Part shown: piece after piece, positions 6,985 through 14,805 of the stretch | Layout of the letters: each line of letters opens with the position of its first letter | Numbering within the stretch: position 1 is the stretch's first letter | From: RGIG464 sp045599585 | GTDB lineage: Bacteria; Myxococcota_A; Bradymonadia; UBA4248 | Direction: 5' to 3' | NCBI GenBank assembly: GCA_045599585.1 | Contig: JAZRWH010000003.1 | Coordinates: 1 to 64,000 of the forward strand | Length of the DNA: 64,000 nucleotides | Made by a program: the position numbers and the translations under genes | Notes under the pieces: model-generated | The model's input: only the letters and a program-made list of their open reading frames with translations | Database searches by the model: none | What the model was told of the DNA's origin: nothing

Positions 6985-8670
6985 ATGCTTCAGGCTTTCG
7001 TTTCGCTCAAGCCGCAACAGCCGGCGCGTACTGAATCGGGGATGCGGAGTTTTTTTGAATCGCTTCAGAATGCAGTTTTTAGCCGTCCCACGGTTTTCTG
7101 CTCGAACACAGATCCAACGCCGCGTCAATATACGATCGATGCTGTGGTTGAGGCTGCACTCAATCCTCGCTGCAAGTTTGTTGTCTTGCGTGCTGATAGT
7201 GAGAAATTTTGGCAGTGTACATTCTTACTTCCCGATATTCAGGGGGTTGGGGCACTGCATTTCGATCTTCAGCGGACGAGTGCTCCTAGACGTATCAGCG
7301 CGGTCTCTTTAATGACCATGTTTAAGTCGCTTTATGAGTCTCTTCGACCGAAACTTGTTCGTGTCGGCGATTCTGAGGCGCGCGAAAAACTCAAGAGCCG
7401 TCACGGCCTCGCAATGATGCCTGGTTTAGGTCGTATTGAGTGGCTTCAGATCGTTTCGCCCGAAGTTTATAGCGATATTTATAATCCTTCGGATCTCGTC
7501 GCTGCGCCTGCATTCCAAACGGAAGTTTGGGAAGATGGGGCTTTGTTCCTTCGTGTTTATGATGATCCTAACGATTGGGAAAGCGAAGATAACGAGTCAC
7601 TCGCCAACTTTATTCCTGGCTTCCTCGCTGGTATCGCCAAAATCAAAGACGGTGAAAAAGAAAAAGAATCCATTCGTGAACTCGAAAGACTTTGTAACCG
7701 CGCCGAAAAAACAGCTGAAAAAGCTTATGCTGTTCTCGAAGCTGCCCCTGCTGCTGCTCCCGCGTCTGAGCCTGTTGCACCTGCCCCTGCTGCTCCCGTC
7801 GCAGAACCTGTACCTGCCGCTGCCCCCGCTGCTGCAGACCTCTCTGACGAAGTCCTCAGTATGCGTTCTGCGATCTTCACACGTCTTCAGGCTGAAGATT
7901 ACAAAGTCGATGAGGATAATATCGTCAAAACAGGTGTGGAAGGTATCTGCACGCTCTTTAAGGTTAAACTCAATAACCACAAACCCGATATGTTCGTTTC
8001 CTACCAGGATGACGAACGCAAAGTCCTCATCCTCAACTCATTGGATGACTTCTCCAGATTCCTCAAAATTAACGGTTGCTCCGTCAAAGATGATTGCGTT
8101 GAAAAATGTGCGCATTTGATCGGTAGTTATTTCCATCCCGAAAATCAGCTACTTAAATCGCTGGATGAACTCCCCGAAAATGTACGCAACGATCGCCGCG
8201 TTCCCGATTTCCGCTCAAAATTTGTTTATGGAAAAGCAACGATCGATGCTGATGATAATCGTGAACTCATCTTCTGGGTCTATCAGCCCGAGATCCAAGG
8301 CGTCGAAAATATTATCCTTTCTCAGTACCAGGAATGGCCGATTCAGGTTGAATCTAAAGTCCTTTGCGCTGATATGGAAAATGAACCTGAGCCTGTTGCG
8401 CCTGCTCAACCCGCAAAAGAAGCTTCTGTTATTGAAGAACTTTCGAGCGATGGCTCTGACTCGGTTGAGAAAAAAGCTGATAGCGATGAGCTTAAAGTTG
8501 ATTTCAATAACGTTAAGCTTCCGCCTGCAAAAGCGAGTATCTCTGCGGCCACTTCGTCTGCACCCGCTAAAAAATCAAGCTCTACTTCGCTTTTGATTGC
8601 TGTTCTCGTCCTCGTTGTGATCATCGTCGTCGGCGTGATCTTGATGTCTTTGGGTATCATTTCATTCTAG
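6985..8670 (+). CDS. Tail-anchored hypothetical protein
   Basis: 561 residues with no N-terminal signal. Residues about 1-235 form a folded region (SRHGLAMMPGLGRIEWLQIVSPEVYSD inside it). Residues 253-285 are an Ala/Pro linker, and 288-475 form a second globular region. Residues 475-535 are charged and Ser-rich. A single hydrophobic helix lies at the very C-terminus (about 538-557, LLIAVLVLVVIIVVGVILMSL). This is the layout of a C-tail-anchored inner-membrane protein with its bulk in the cytoplasm. I do not recognise the globular parts. The gene has its own SD (AGGAG) and a strong terminator, so it is probably a single-gene unit. Confidence 0.7.
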   Translation: MLQAFVSLKPQQPARTESGMRSFFESLQNAVFSRPTVFCSNTDPTPRQYTIDAVVEAALNPRCKFVVLRADSEKFWQCTFLLPDIQGVGALHFDLQRTSAPRRISAVSLMTMFKSLYESLRPKLVRVGDSEAREKLKSRHGLAMMPGLGRIEWLQIVSPEVYSDIYNPSDLVAAPAFQTEVWEDGALFLRVYDDPNDWESEDNESLANFIPGFLAGIAKIKDGEKEKESIRELERLCNRAEKTAEKAYAVLEAAPAAAPASEPVAPAPAAPVAEPVPAAAPAAADLSDEVLSMRSAIFTRLQAEDYKVDEDNIVKTGVEGICTLFKVKLNNHKPDMFVSYQDDERKVLILNSLDDFSRFLKINGCSVKDDCVEKCAHLIGSYFHPENQLLKSLDELPENVRNDRRVPDFRSKFVYGKATIDADDNRELIFWVYQPEIQGVENIILSQYQEWPIQVESKVLCADMENEPEPVAPAQPAKEASVIEELSSDGSDSVEKKADSDELKVDFNNVKLPPAKASISAATSSAPAKKSSSTSLLIAVLVLVVIIVVGVILMSLGIISF

Positions 8671-8695
8671 TCCTGCTTCAAACGAGCGCTTTCTT

Positions 8696-8728
8696 GCCCG
8701 GAGGGCTTTTGCCCCCCGGGCTTTTTTT
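8696..8728 (+). terminator. Intrinsic terminator
   Basis: GCCCGG-a-GGGC pairs with GCCC-c-CCGGGC across TTTT, followed by seven T. Confidence 0.88.
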
Positions 8729-8783
8729 CTGCTTTATTGCTCCGATACTCCATCGGCAGTTCAAATAACGGAGGCTTTGCTAC

Positions 8784-9419
8784 ATGGGTGCCTTAGAAGG
8801 AAGCTTAAGCTTCAAAACTTATTACGTGGAGGGCGAACCGCCTAACGATTTTCAAAAAGATTATTTGGCTCGGTTGCAAAAACACTTTTTTCAACCGCTA
8901 AGTCCTGTTGGAGACGACGAACGAACCATTGGTTGGGTTCCTACTCAAGATCCAATGGCTGCAGAGATGAAACGTGAAAATGTTTTCTTCAATCAGTTCA
9001 TCGTCTTTAGCCTAAGAATCGATAAATGGGCTATCCCTACGGCTTGGCTTAAAGCTAAAATGAATCAAATCATCGCCGAACGATATCCAGATCCCGAAAA
9101 AAAACTTTCTAAACGCATCAAAAATGAAATTCGCCTTGAAGTTACGACGGATATTAAGCAACACATCATTCCTTCAATGAAAATTGTCGACGTCGTCTGG
9201 AATTTCACTGAGCGAAAATTGAGATTTTGGTCGAACTCCAAAAGTGTTTGTGATGAATTTATCGAGTTTTTTGAGGATACTTTCGATATTACTCTGACAC
9301 CCGATTCGCCTTACACAATGGCTGCTAAACTTGGATTACCCTCAAAACAGCTTGATGCAATGGTTAACGCTGAGCCCTGGCACCCCGTTCAAGCGTATGC
9401 AAAAGAACTCAATACGTAG
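8784..9419 (+). CDS. RdgC-like recombination-associated protein
   Basis: 211 residues. The sequence has the RdgC layout in short form: IGWVPTQDP near residue 50, a hydrophobic strand NQFIVFSLRIDKWAIP, the charged helix KKLSKRIKNEIRLEVTTD, then IVDVVWNFTERKLRFWSNSK and a second helix ending in PDSPYTMA. RdgC binds double-stranded DNA as a ring and limits RecA action. The gammaproteobacterial protein is about 300 residues, while myxobacterial relatives are near this size. It has an SD (CGGAGG) and is followed after eight bases by a small gene that is probably its partner. Assignment rests on motif order recalled from the family, not on a search. Confidence 0.65.
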   Translation: MGALEGSLSFKTYYVEGEPPNDFQKDYLARLQKHFFQPLSPVGDDERTIGWVPTQDPMAAEMKRENVFFNQFIVFSLRIDKWAIPTAWLKAKMNQIIAERYPDPEKKLSKRIKNEIRLEVTTDIKQHIIPSMKIVDVVWNFTERKLRFWSNSKSVCDEFIEFFEDTFDITLTPDSPYTMAAKLGLPSKQLDAMVNAEPWHPVQAYAKELNT

Positions 9420-9427
9420 AGGCAAAA

Positions 9428-9949
9428 ATGGATACTCTCTTCGACAAAATTGAAAAAACACGTCACTTTGGAGAATTGTTCCTCATTTGGCTGTGGTATC
9501 ACGCTGATATTGATGAGTCGATGTTCCGACTTTCGGATGGTTCTTTGCTTTCGTTGGTGTTCGATAATCAAATGACGCTTGAAGTCAAACTTGCTGAGGC
9601 TGAACGCGCAACGTTGTCTGGCGGTTCTCCAGCTGCTAGCCGCGAAGCTCACGAAGCCCTGCGACAGGGGAAGTTTGTCAGCCATGCGAAAATTCGTGTC
9701 GAACGCGATGAAAAAGAATGGATTTTTGTGCTCAACGCACATTCTTTAGCACTCTCTGGTTTGAAAATTCCTGCCTTGATGACAAAAGAATCAGACGAAA
9801 AATTGTTCGAGCGTCAGTACCTCATTGAAGAGATTGACTCGCTTATACGAGGGCTTTACGAACGATTTTTAACGATTCGACTTGATGAAAATGCGTGGAA
9901 AAAAGAATCAAAGGCTTTGTCAGCTTGGATCTTTTCTGATCTGGGATAA
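9428..9949 (+). CDS. Conserved hypothetical partner of the RdgC-like gene
   Basis: 173 residues, soluble, no signal peptide. It begins near FGELFLIWLWYHADIDES and contains FDNQMTLEVKLAEAERATLSGG, HEALRQGKFVSHAKIRV, ALSGLKIPAL and a C-terminal helical tail with YLIEEIDSLIRGLYERF. I recall a protein of this shape next to short RdgC homologues in related bacteria, so a role in the same DNA-maintenance process is inferred. No catalytic motif is visible. Spacing of eight bases to the upstream gene implies co-transcription. Confidence 0.6.
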   Translation: MDTLFDKIEKTRHFGELFLIWLWYHADIDESMFRLSDGSLLSLVFDNQMTLEVKLAEAERATLSGGSPAASREAHEALRQGKFVSHAKIRVERDEKEWIFVLNAHSLALSGLKIPALMTKESDEKLFERQYLIEEIDSLIRGLYERFLTIRLDENAWKKESKALSAWIFSDLG

Positions 9950-10060
9950 AGCGTCTTTCAAAATCGGTGCTTCATGCATGTCTTGCTCATGGTAGATTGA
10001 ACGATAATGTTATCACCGTTTGGAAGATCGTAGGGGTCTCCCATGCGTTGTTGTGCGATG

Positions 10061-10098
10061 CGCTATGATCTGCTTTTAACGGCAGATCATACGTAGCG
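10061..10098 (+). repeat. Bulged hairpin element (CTAT/ATACG family)
   Basis: C-TAT-GATCTGC pairs with GCAGATC-ATA-C-G around a TTTTAACG loop, again with one unpaired C on the right arm. It lies 57 bp before uppP. The preceding AGGGGTCTCCC could be a decayed copy of the G5/C5 hairpin of the composite elements. Confidence 0.55.
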
Positions 10099-10154
10099 TG
10101 TTTAAAATATGAAAATGCATTTGTAGTAAACTCAAATCTTTATAATATATAATC

Positions 10155-10973
10155 ATGGAAGATTGGATATCATATATAGTTTTGGCAATTGTACAAGGAT
10201 TGACCGAGTTTTTACCTGTTTCGAGTTCGGGGCACCTCGTTTTGATGAACGCCATTTTTCCGTTCGATGCCGGGGTGTTTTATGATTTGCTGTTGCACGT
10301 AGCTACGCTCATAAGTGTTTGTGCATTTTATTTCAAAGATATACGTCGTTTAGTCGTTGGTGGATGTACAGAAATTTTCGAAGCTGCAAAGCACGAATCT
10401 AAGCCACGTCCAAATCTTTGGATGATTGCGTATCTTTTGGCTGCCACGGTCATTACAGCTATCTTAGGGTTGACAGTAGATCGTTACATGGATGCCTTAC
10501 GACAAACGCATATCGTGGGCTTTTTCCTTATTATAACTGCTGGCATTTTGTTGTTATCTAAAAAAGTGGGTATGCTGCGAACTTGTGACGGCAAAATGAA
10601 TCTCAAAACAGCGCTGATCATTGGTCTGGTTCAAGGATTAGCTGTATTGCCCGGCATTTCTCGTTCAGGGTCGACGATTACTGCGTCACTTTTAATGGGG
10701 GTAGAGGCTAAAGATTGTGCTCGATTCAGTTTTTTGCTTTCAATTCCCGTCATTGCAGGTGGTTTTCTTCTTAAACTGTCTCATGTTGAGCATTTTAATA
10801 CAGCGCTTCTACCGATTTTCATTATTTCAGCAATTATCGCTTCGGTCGTAGGTTACGCCTGTCTCGTTGTATTAGATTCGCTTCTTAAAAAGGCAAAGTT
10901 TTATCATTTCGCGCCATACTGCTTATTAGCAGGTATTGTCGGTATTATTATGCATTATAAATTTGGCTTATGA
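10155..10973 (+). CDS. uppP: Undecaprenyl-diphosphatase UppP/BacA
   Basis: A 272-residue polytopic inner-membrane enzyme that removes a phosphate from undecaprenyl pyrophosphate, recycling the lipid carrier for peptidoglycan and other envelope polymers. The diagnostic motifs are GLTEFLPVSSSGHLVL near the N-terminus, which supplies the catalytic Glu and the Ser-rich loop, and PGISRSGSTI near residue 170. About eight hydrophobic segments are present. No SD is seen before the ATG; TATAAT boxes lie 1-8 bases upstream, so transcription may start almost at the ATG. The stop overlaps the next start (ATGA), coupling it to the RlmD-like gene. Confidence 0.95.
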   Translation: MEDWISYIVLAIVQGLTEFLPVSSSGHLVLMNAIFPFDAGVFYDLLLHVATLISVCAFYFKDIRRLVVGGCTEIFEAAKHESKPRPNLWMIAYLLAATVITAILGLTVDRYMDALRQTHIVGFFLIITAGILLLSKKVGMLRTCDGKMNLKTALIIGLVQGLAVLPGISRSGSTITASLLMGVEAKDCARFSFLLSIPVIAGGFLLKLSHVEHFNTALLPIFIISAIIASVVGYACLVVLDSLLKKAKFYHFAPYCLLAGIVGIIMHYKFGL

Positions 10974-12364
10974 GCAAATCTTTTTTGTTGCAAATAGAAC
11001 GCGTAAATTTCAGGGGTGAGGGGATAGGTAAATCAGAAGACGGTATGGTTTTCCGCGTTTCGAACGCTCTTGCTGGCGAATGCGTTGAAGTCCTTGATGC
11101 ATCGACACTTCGCCGAAAACTCGCTTACTTGCTGAATGTTGTTGAGCCTTGTTCAGAGGCTGTTGTGCCGTTGTGTTCGCATTGGCGTGATTGCGCTGCA
11201 TGTCAGTTTATGAGAATGAAAATTGAGACGCAGCAAGCTCAAAAACGCGAACATTGGCTCAGGCTAATCGGCCGATTTGTCTCGATAGAACAGTGCCCTT
11301 GCGTCAACTTTGAATCGGCTAACTTAAATTATAATTATCGCCATCGAGCCCGTGCGCGTTTTCATGGCGGTGCTTTTGTAATGCCGGTTCGCGCAGATGC
11401 ACAGACGATTCTGGATCAGTGTGCTCCTCCTTGCGATTCTTCATTGGTGGAGGATTTGTATTCGATTGAAACATCGATTACGCTTCACGATTGTTGCCTT
11501 CATGCAACTTGCCTAAATGATGCGATGCACCGCCTCGAATTAATATTTGCAAAGAATGAAGTGGCAGAGTTGTTTGAATATGATATCGAGGCTTTTGATC
11601 ATAATATAAGAGTTACACTTTTTGCTTCTCCAGACTGTGTTGAACAGGCTCGCGCGTTTGCCTCAAAAATTGCCCAAAGTGTTGCAAATACTTGCGATGA
11701 AGGTATGTCAATTATCCTTCAGCCAGTTCCCCCCCACGGCTCTCACGTTTATCCTCCCGCAGAATCCTATGGGATTTCACCATGGTATGGTTATACTAAA
11801 AATCAACACGGTCAACTTTTATATAGTTTAAAAGGTTCCTGGACTCCTGTGAATCCTACAAATGCCGATAAAATACGCGAGATTCTTATAAGAATGTTTA
11901 ATTCTGTTGATCAACGCGTTGAACGTGTACTTGAGCTTGGTTGTGGCTGTGGGACGCATGCGGATGTGTTTGATCGTCCCGATATTAAATATCATGGCAT
12001 TGATGCTTCTTGGCCTGCAATACAGTCTGCGCAGTATAATGCTAAATTATATCAATGGGATAATCATACATTTCAGACTTCGACGGCATTGCATTATCTT
12101 GATAAGAATTATTACAAAGGTGCGCGTGCGGATCTCGTCCTGATGCACAGCAATCGCTTGCCCTATGGTGAAGATGTTGCGAGATGGTGCAAAAAATTTG
12201 GAGCGCATACGATTCTCGTCGTGGCTCCGACAGCTTATGCTATGGCTGCAGAATGTCAGCATTTTGCTCAGATTGGTTACGATTTAAAGGCGTTGACGCT
12301 TTGTGATACGCTCCCTTATACTTATCATATGATGGCTGTCGCAAAATTAGTCCTTAAAGAGTAG
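10970..12364 (+). CDS. RlmD/TrmA-like protein lacking catalytic motifs
   Basis: 464 residues with the layout of the RNA m5U methyltransferases: an N-terminal TRAM-like beta region, a Cys cluster CSHWRDCAAC near residue 69 (C-x5-C-x2-C, as in the iron-sulfur site of RlmD) with a later DQCAPPC, a central region, and a Rossmann SAM domain (VLELGCGCGTHAD). The two motifs that do chemistry in the family are changed. DPPR is replaced by HSNRLP, and SCNP, with the nucleophilic Cys, is replaced by VVAPTAYAM. The tail YDLKALTLCDTLPYTYHMMAVAKL still aligns with the usual DMFPHTxHVE end. It probably binds RNA and SAM, but standard uridine-5 methylation is doubtful. Translationally coupled to uppP. Confidence 0.7.
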   Translation: MSKSFLLQIERVNFRGEGIGKSEDGMVFRVSNALAGECVEVLDASTLRRKLAYLLNVVEPCSEAVVPLCSHWRDCAACQFMRMKIETQQAQKREHWLRLIGRFVSIEQCPCVNFESANLNYNYRHRARARFHGGAFVMPVRADAQTILDQCAPPCDSSLVEDLYSIETSITLHDCCLHATCLNDAMHRLELIFAKNEVAELFEYDIEAFDHNIRVTLFASPDCVEQARAFASKIAQSVANTCDEGMSIILQPVPPHGSHVYPPAESYGISPWYGYTKNQHGQLLYSLKGSWTPVNPTNADKIREILIRMFNSVDQRVERVLELGCGCGTHADVFDRPDIKYHGIDASWPAIQSAQYNAKLYQWDNHTFQTSTALHYLDKNYYKGARADLVLMHSNRLPYGEDVARWCKKFGAHTILVVAPTAYAMAAECQHFAQIGYDLKALTLCDTLPYTYHMMAVAKLVLKE

Positions 12365-12393
12365 CTTTTTTAGTTTTCAATATTATAATATAT

Positions 12394-12484
12394 GTGGGGG
12401 AGGTCTCCCCCTGAGCGCCTATCGACTCCATAGCAATCCTTTTTAACAAGAATTGCTATGGAGTCGATACGTCGCTACCCCCTC
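12394..12484 (+). repeat. Composite GC-hairpin element, copy 3
   Basis: TGGGGGAGGTCTCCCCC hairpin, TGAGCGCCTATC, an arm of about 20 bp that pairs perfectly with its partner (GACTCCATAGCAAT/ATTGCTATGGAGTC), then GATACGTCGCTACCCCC. It lies between the RlmD-like gene and hydE, both on the plus strand. Confidence 0.82.
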
Positions 12485-12539
12485 TCAATATTATTTATAA
12501 ATTTGCTGTACTATATTGAACAGCATCTATGTGGTGAAG

Positions 12540-13577
12540 ATGATGAACGATATCATAAATAAACTTTATGAGACACATGATGCATCCGATGAAGAGATTA
12601 AACAACTAATTGATTTAGAAGATGTTTCAAAACTTCGTGAAATGGCTGTTAAACGCCGAAAAGAATGGTACGGCAATACCGTTTTCAAACGTGGATTGAT
12701 TGAGTTTTCTAATTATTGCAAAAATGATTGCTATTATTGCGGTATTCGAGCCGGAAATCATTGTGTCGATCGTTATCGATTGACCAAACCACAAATACTT
12801 GAATGTTGTGATATCGGATATGATCTTGGATTTAGAACTTTTGTAATGCAGTCCGGAGAAGATCTCGCTTTTACAGATGAGATCGTTTGTGACATTGTCC
12901 GATCAATTAAAGTTGCGCATCCTGATTGTGCTGTCACATTGTCAATGGGTGAAAAATCGCGTGAAACATATCAGGCCTATTTCGATGCTGGCGCTGATCG
13001 TTACTTACTTCGCCATGAAACCGCAATGGATTCGCACTATGCAAAATTACATCCTGCTTCAATGAGCCTGGAAAACCGTAAAAACTGTCTTTGGACGCTC
13101 AAAGAGATCGGTTTTCAAGTCGGGTCAGGTTTTATGGTTGGCTCGCCGTTTCAAACCTTAGACAATCTTGTCGCAGATATTCGTTTTTTGCAGGAACTTA
13201 AGCCTGATATGATCGGTATTGGTCCATTTTTACCACATGCGCAAACGCCGTTTGCCAAGGAGCCTAAAGGCAGCCTTGCGCGAACGCTCAATCTTTTATC
13301 AATATTGCGTTTGATGTTTCCGTACGTTCTTCTGCCTTCGACTACTTCACTTGGAACGATTGATCCGCGAGGTCGTGAAATGGGACTTGAGGCGGGAGCA
13401 AATGTTGTTATGCCGAATCTTTCACCTATTGAAGTCAGAAAATTATACACTTTATACGATAACAAAATTTGTATGGGCGAAGAATCTGCAAAGTGTGAGA
13501 GCTGTTTGCGCATGCGCGTTAAAAGTGTCGGGTACGAACTTGTAACAGACGTTGGTAATGTAAAACCGCATGCATAA
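12540..13577 (+). CDS. hydE: [FeFe]-hydrogenase maturase HydE (radical SAM)
   Basis: About 345 residues. HydE is a radical-SAM enzyme that with HydF and HydG builds the diiron subcluster of [FeFe] hydrogenase. The cluster motif is CKNDCYYC (C60, C64, C67 from the chosen start), preceded by GNTVFKRGLIEFSNY. Other HydE/BioB-like blocks are QSGEDLAFTDE, SMGEKSRETYQAYFDAGADRYLLRHET, GSGFMVGSPFQT and GIGPFLPHAQTPF. The Cys trio near the C-terminus (CMGEESAKCESC) is also typical of HydE. A TTG-initiated longer reading exists from 12516, but the tandem ATGs at 12540/12543 with GGTGAAG upstream are more likely. PylB is the main alternative family, but no pyrrolysine genes are seen. It implies hydrogen metabolism and anaerobic life. 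Confidence 0.87.
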   Translation: MMNDIINKLYETHDASDEEIKQLIDLEDVSKLREMAVKRRKEWYGNTVFKRGLIEFSNYCKNDCYYCGIRAGNHCVDRYRLTKPQILECCDIGYDLGFRTFVMQSGEDLAFTDEIVCDIVRSIKVAHPDCAVTLSMGEKSRETYQAYFDAGADRYLLRHETAMDSHYAKLHPASMSLENRKNCLWTLKEIGFQVGSGFMVGSPFQTLDNLVADIRFLQELKPDMIGIGPFLPHAQTPFAKEPKGSLARTLNLLSILRLMFPYVLLPSTTSLGTIDPRGREMGLEAGANVVMPNLSPIEVRKLYTLYDNKICMGEESAKCESCLRMRVKSVGYELVTDVGNVKPHA

Positions 13578-13578
13578 A

Positions 13579-13608
13579 TAAAAAAGGCCGGCAAAGCCGG
13601 CCTTTTTT
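13579..13608. terminator. Bidirectional terminator between hydE and ybjN-like gene
   Basis: AAAAAAGGCCGGC-aaa-GCCGGCCTTTTTT has an A run on one side and a T run on the other, serving both convergent genes. Confidence 0.9.
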
Positions 13609-13625
13609 AAGGATTATAGAAAAAA

Positions 13626-13997
13626 CTATTCGTCCTCTTCTTCGCCAATGTAATCACTGATTGAGCCCATCTCATCGCTGAAATGTTCGATGAAGTTTTT
13701 GAGCGTTTTTTCAGAAATACCACCTTTGAGGCAAATCGCAGCACGAATGACGAGGTCGCCATCGTCATCAATAGCTGCAGCGGCGTAAAAAGAATTGAGG
13801 TTAAAAGCGTTGATAGCGTCGATATCAAATTCGCCGCTGATGAAAAATGAAGCGACAAGAGTCGTGCCTTCGTGCGTAAAGTTGAAGCAGATACCGTCTT
13901 TGGTTTCTTGATCGGTTACGAGAATAACCGTGCGGCTGTCGCTGCCGTCTTCGCTTTCTTCATCAGAATCGTTGATTATAATGTCTTCATCGCTCAC
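13626..13997 (-). CDS. YbjN-like domain protein with probable 5' frameshift
   Basis: 123 residues from a GTG. The acidic N-terminus (SDEDIIINDSDEESEDGSDS) leads into a YbjN-type domain: AFNLNSFYAAAAIDDDGDLVIRAAICLKGGISEKTLKNFIEHF follows the family pattern of two strands and a helix resembling type III secretion chaperones. The natural start seems to lie upstream: minus-strand ATG at 14059 with AGGAG at 14073-14069 encodes MAKIDRLDT. The two frames join perfectly (MAKIDRLDT-LASILRELDNEV) if one AC is removed from ACACAC at about 14029-14034. So the gene is either interrupted by a 2-bp slippage, or an assembly error is present, or the GTG at 13997 is used. Confidence 0.6.
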   Translation of the reverse strand: MSDEDIIINDSDEESEDGSDSRTVILVTDQETKDGICFNFTHEGTTLVASFFISGEFDIDAINAFNLNSFYAAAAIDDDGDLVIRAAICLKGGISEKTLKNFIEHFSDEMGSISDYIGEEEDE

Positions 13998-14068
13998 TTC
14001 GTTATCAAGTTCGCGAAGAATGCTGGCGAGTGTGTATCAAGTCTATCAATTTTTGCCATGTTTAAGAT

Positions 14069-14073
14069 CTCCT
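14069..14073 (-). promoter_or_regulatory. SD that marks the original start of the YbjN-like gene
   Basis: AGGAG on the minus strand, nine bases before the ATG at 14059. That ATG opens a 21-codon frame ending in TGA, which is out of frame with the YbjN-like body by two bases. No SD of similar quality precedes the GTG at 13997. Confidence 0.55.
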
Positions 14074-14805
14074 ATCCATAAGAAGTCAAGTTAATGCCAG
14101 TATTCACAATGAATTCTGTTCCAACTGCACTCAATTGATTTTAATCGCTTCGCTTCATTTTTGCAATCGTTCATTTATGCGTTGATTTTTAGGTGCGCTA
14201 CACGTGTCAAAATCTGATGAATTATAAAATCGAAGATGATAGGTTATTATATTTTTAAAGTTAATTGTATAATATACTGCTGTGTTACGACATTTCTTTA
14301 ATAAACTCGAGAGCGTGATAGATAACGTCCTTGTTAGAGAACTAATATGTAAATTCATTGCTGTCCCACAACATATTTTCATTAACTGCAACGAAATGCG
14401 CTCGTTACAAAATTTTATACTTTTCTTATTCTTATTCAATCCTGCGGATGTCCCAAAGGGGCGTCGTATCGCGGACGCCCCTTTGGAATCCACGCGCGCT
14501 TTTGTCGCGTGTGCAGAACTCACTTCGTTCAGACATGCTGCATGCGCTCAAATGCTCAAATGATCAATATTAATCATGAGTTTTAGAGTTCGTCGTACAA
14601 TAGAGACAAATTGTTTGAGTTTGTCTTTTTTTTGGGGTGTTTATGCACAGTTTAGGTATCGAAAAATAGTTTTTGTTTAGTAACTGCATCAGTTTATACG
14701 CGCCAAAGCTCAAAAAATGTTGTAAAGCATAATCGCAATATTACTGGCTGCTTCGTAACAAACAGCCTATTTCTTCTAAGCTGGCTTTTGCCGAGGTTAT
14801 GAATC
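14074..14805. other. Non-coding stretch upstream of cysteine-rich lipoprotein
   Basis: About 730 bp without a convincing gene. Open frames here are short, overlap one another on both strands and lack SDs. It contains one hairpin of the bulged family (14453-14486), a long AT-rich part, and the leader of the lipoprotein gene. Confidence 0.5.
14453..14486 (-). repeat. Hairpin element, 13-bp perfect stem
   Basis: CCAAAGGGGCGTC pairs with GACGCCCCTTTGG around GTATCGCG. On the minus strand it reads stem-C-GCG-ATA-C-G-stem, a reduced version of the CTAT/ATACG family. Confidence 0.5.

Noticed and set aside
14155..14563. Overlapping 90-120-codon frames on both strands upstream of the cysteine-rich lipoprotein
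   Set aside because: No SD, unusual composition, mutually overlapping, and one covers a hairpin element.
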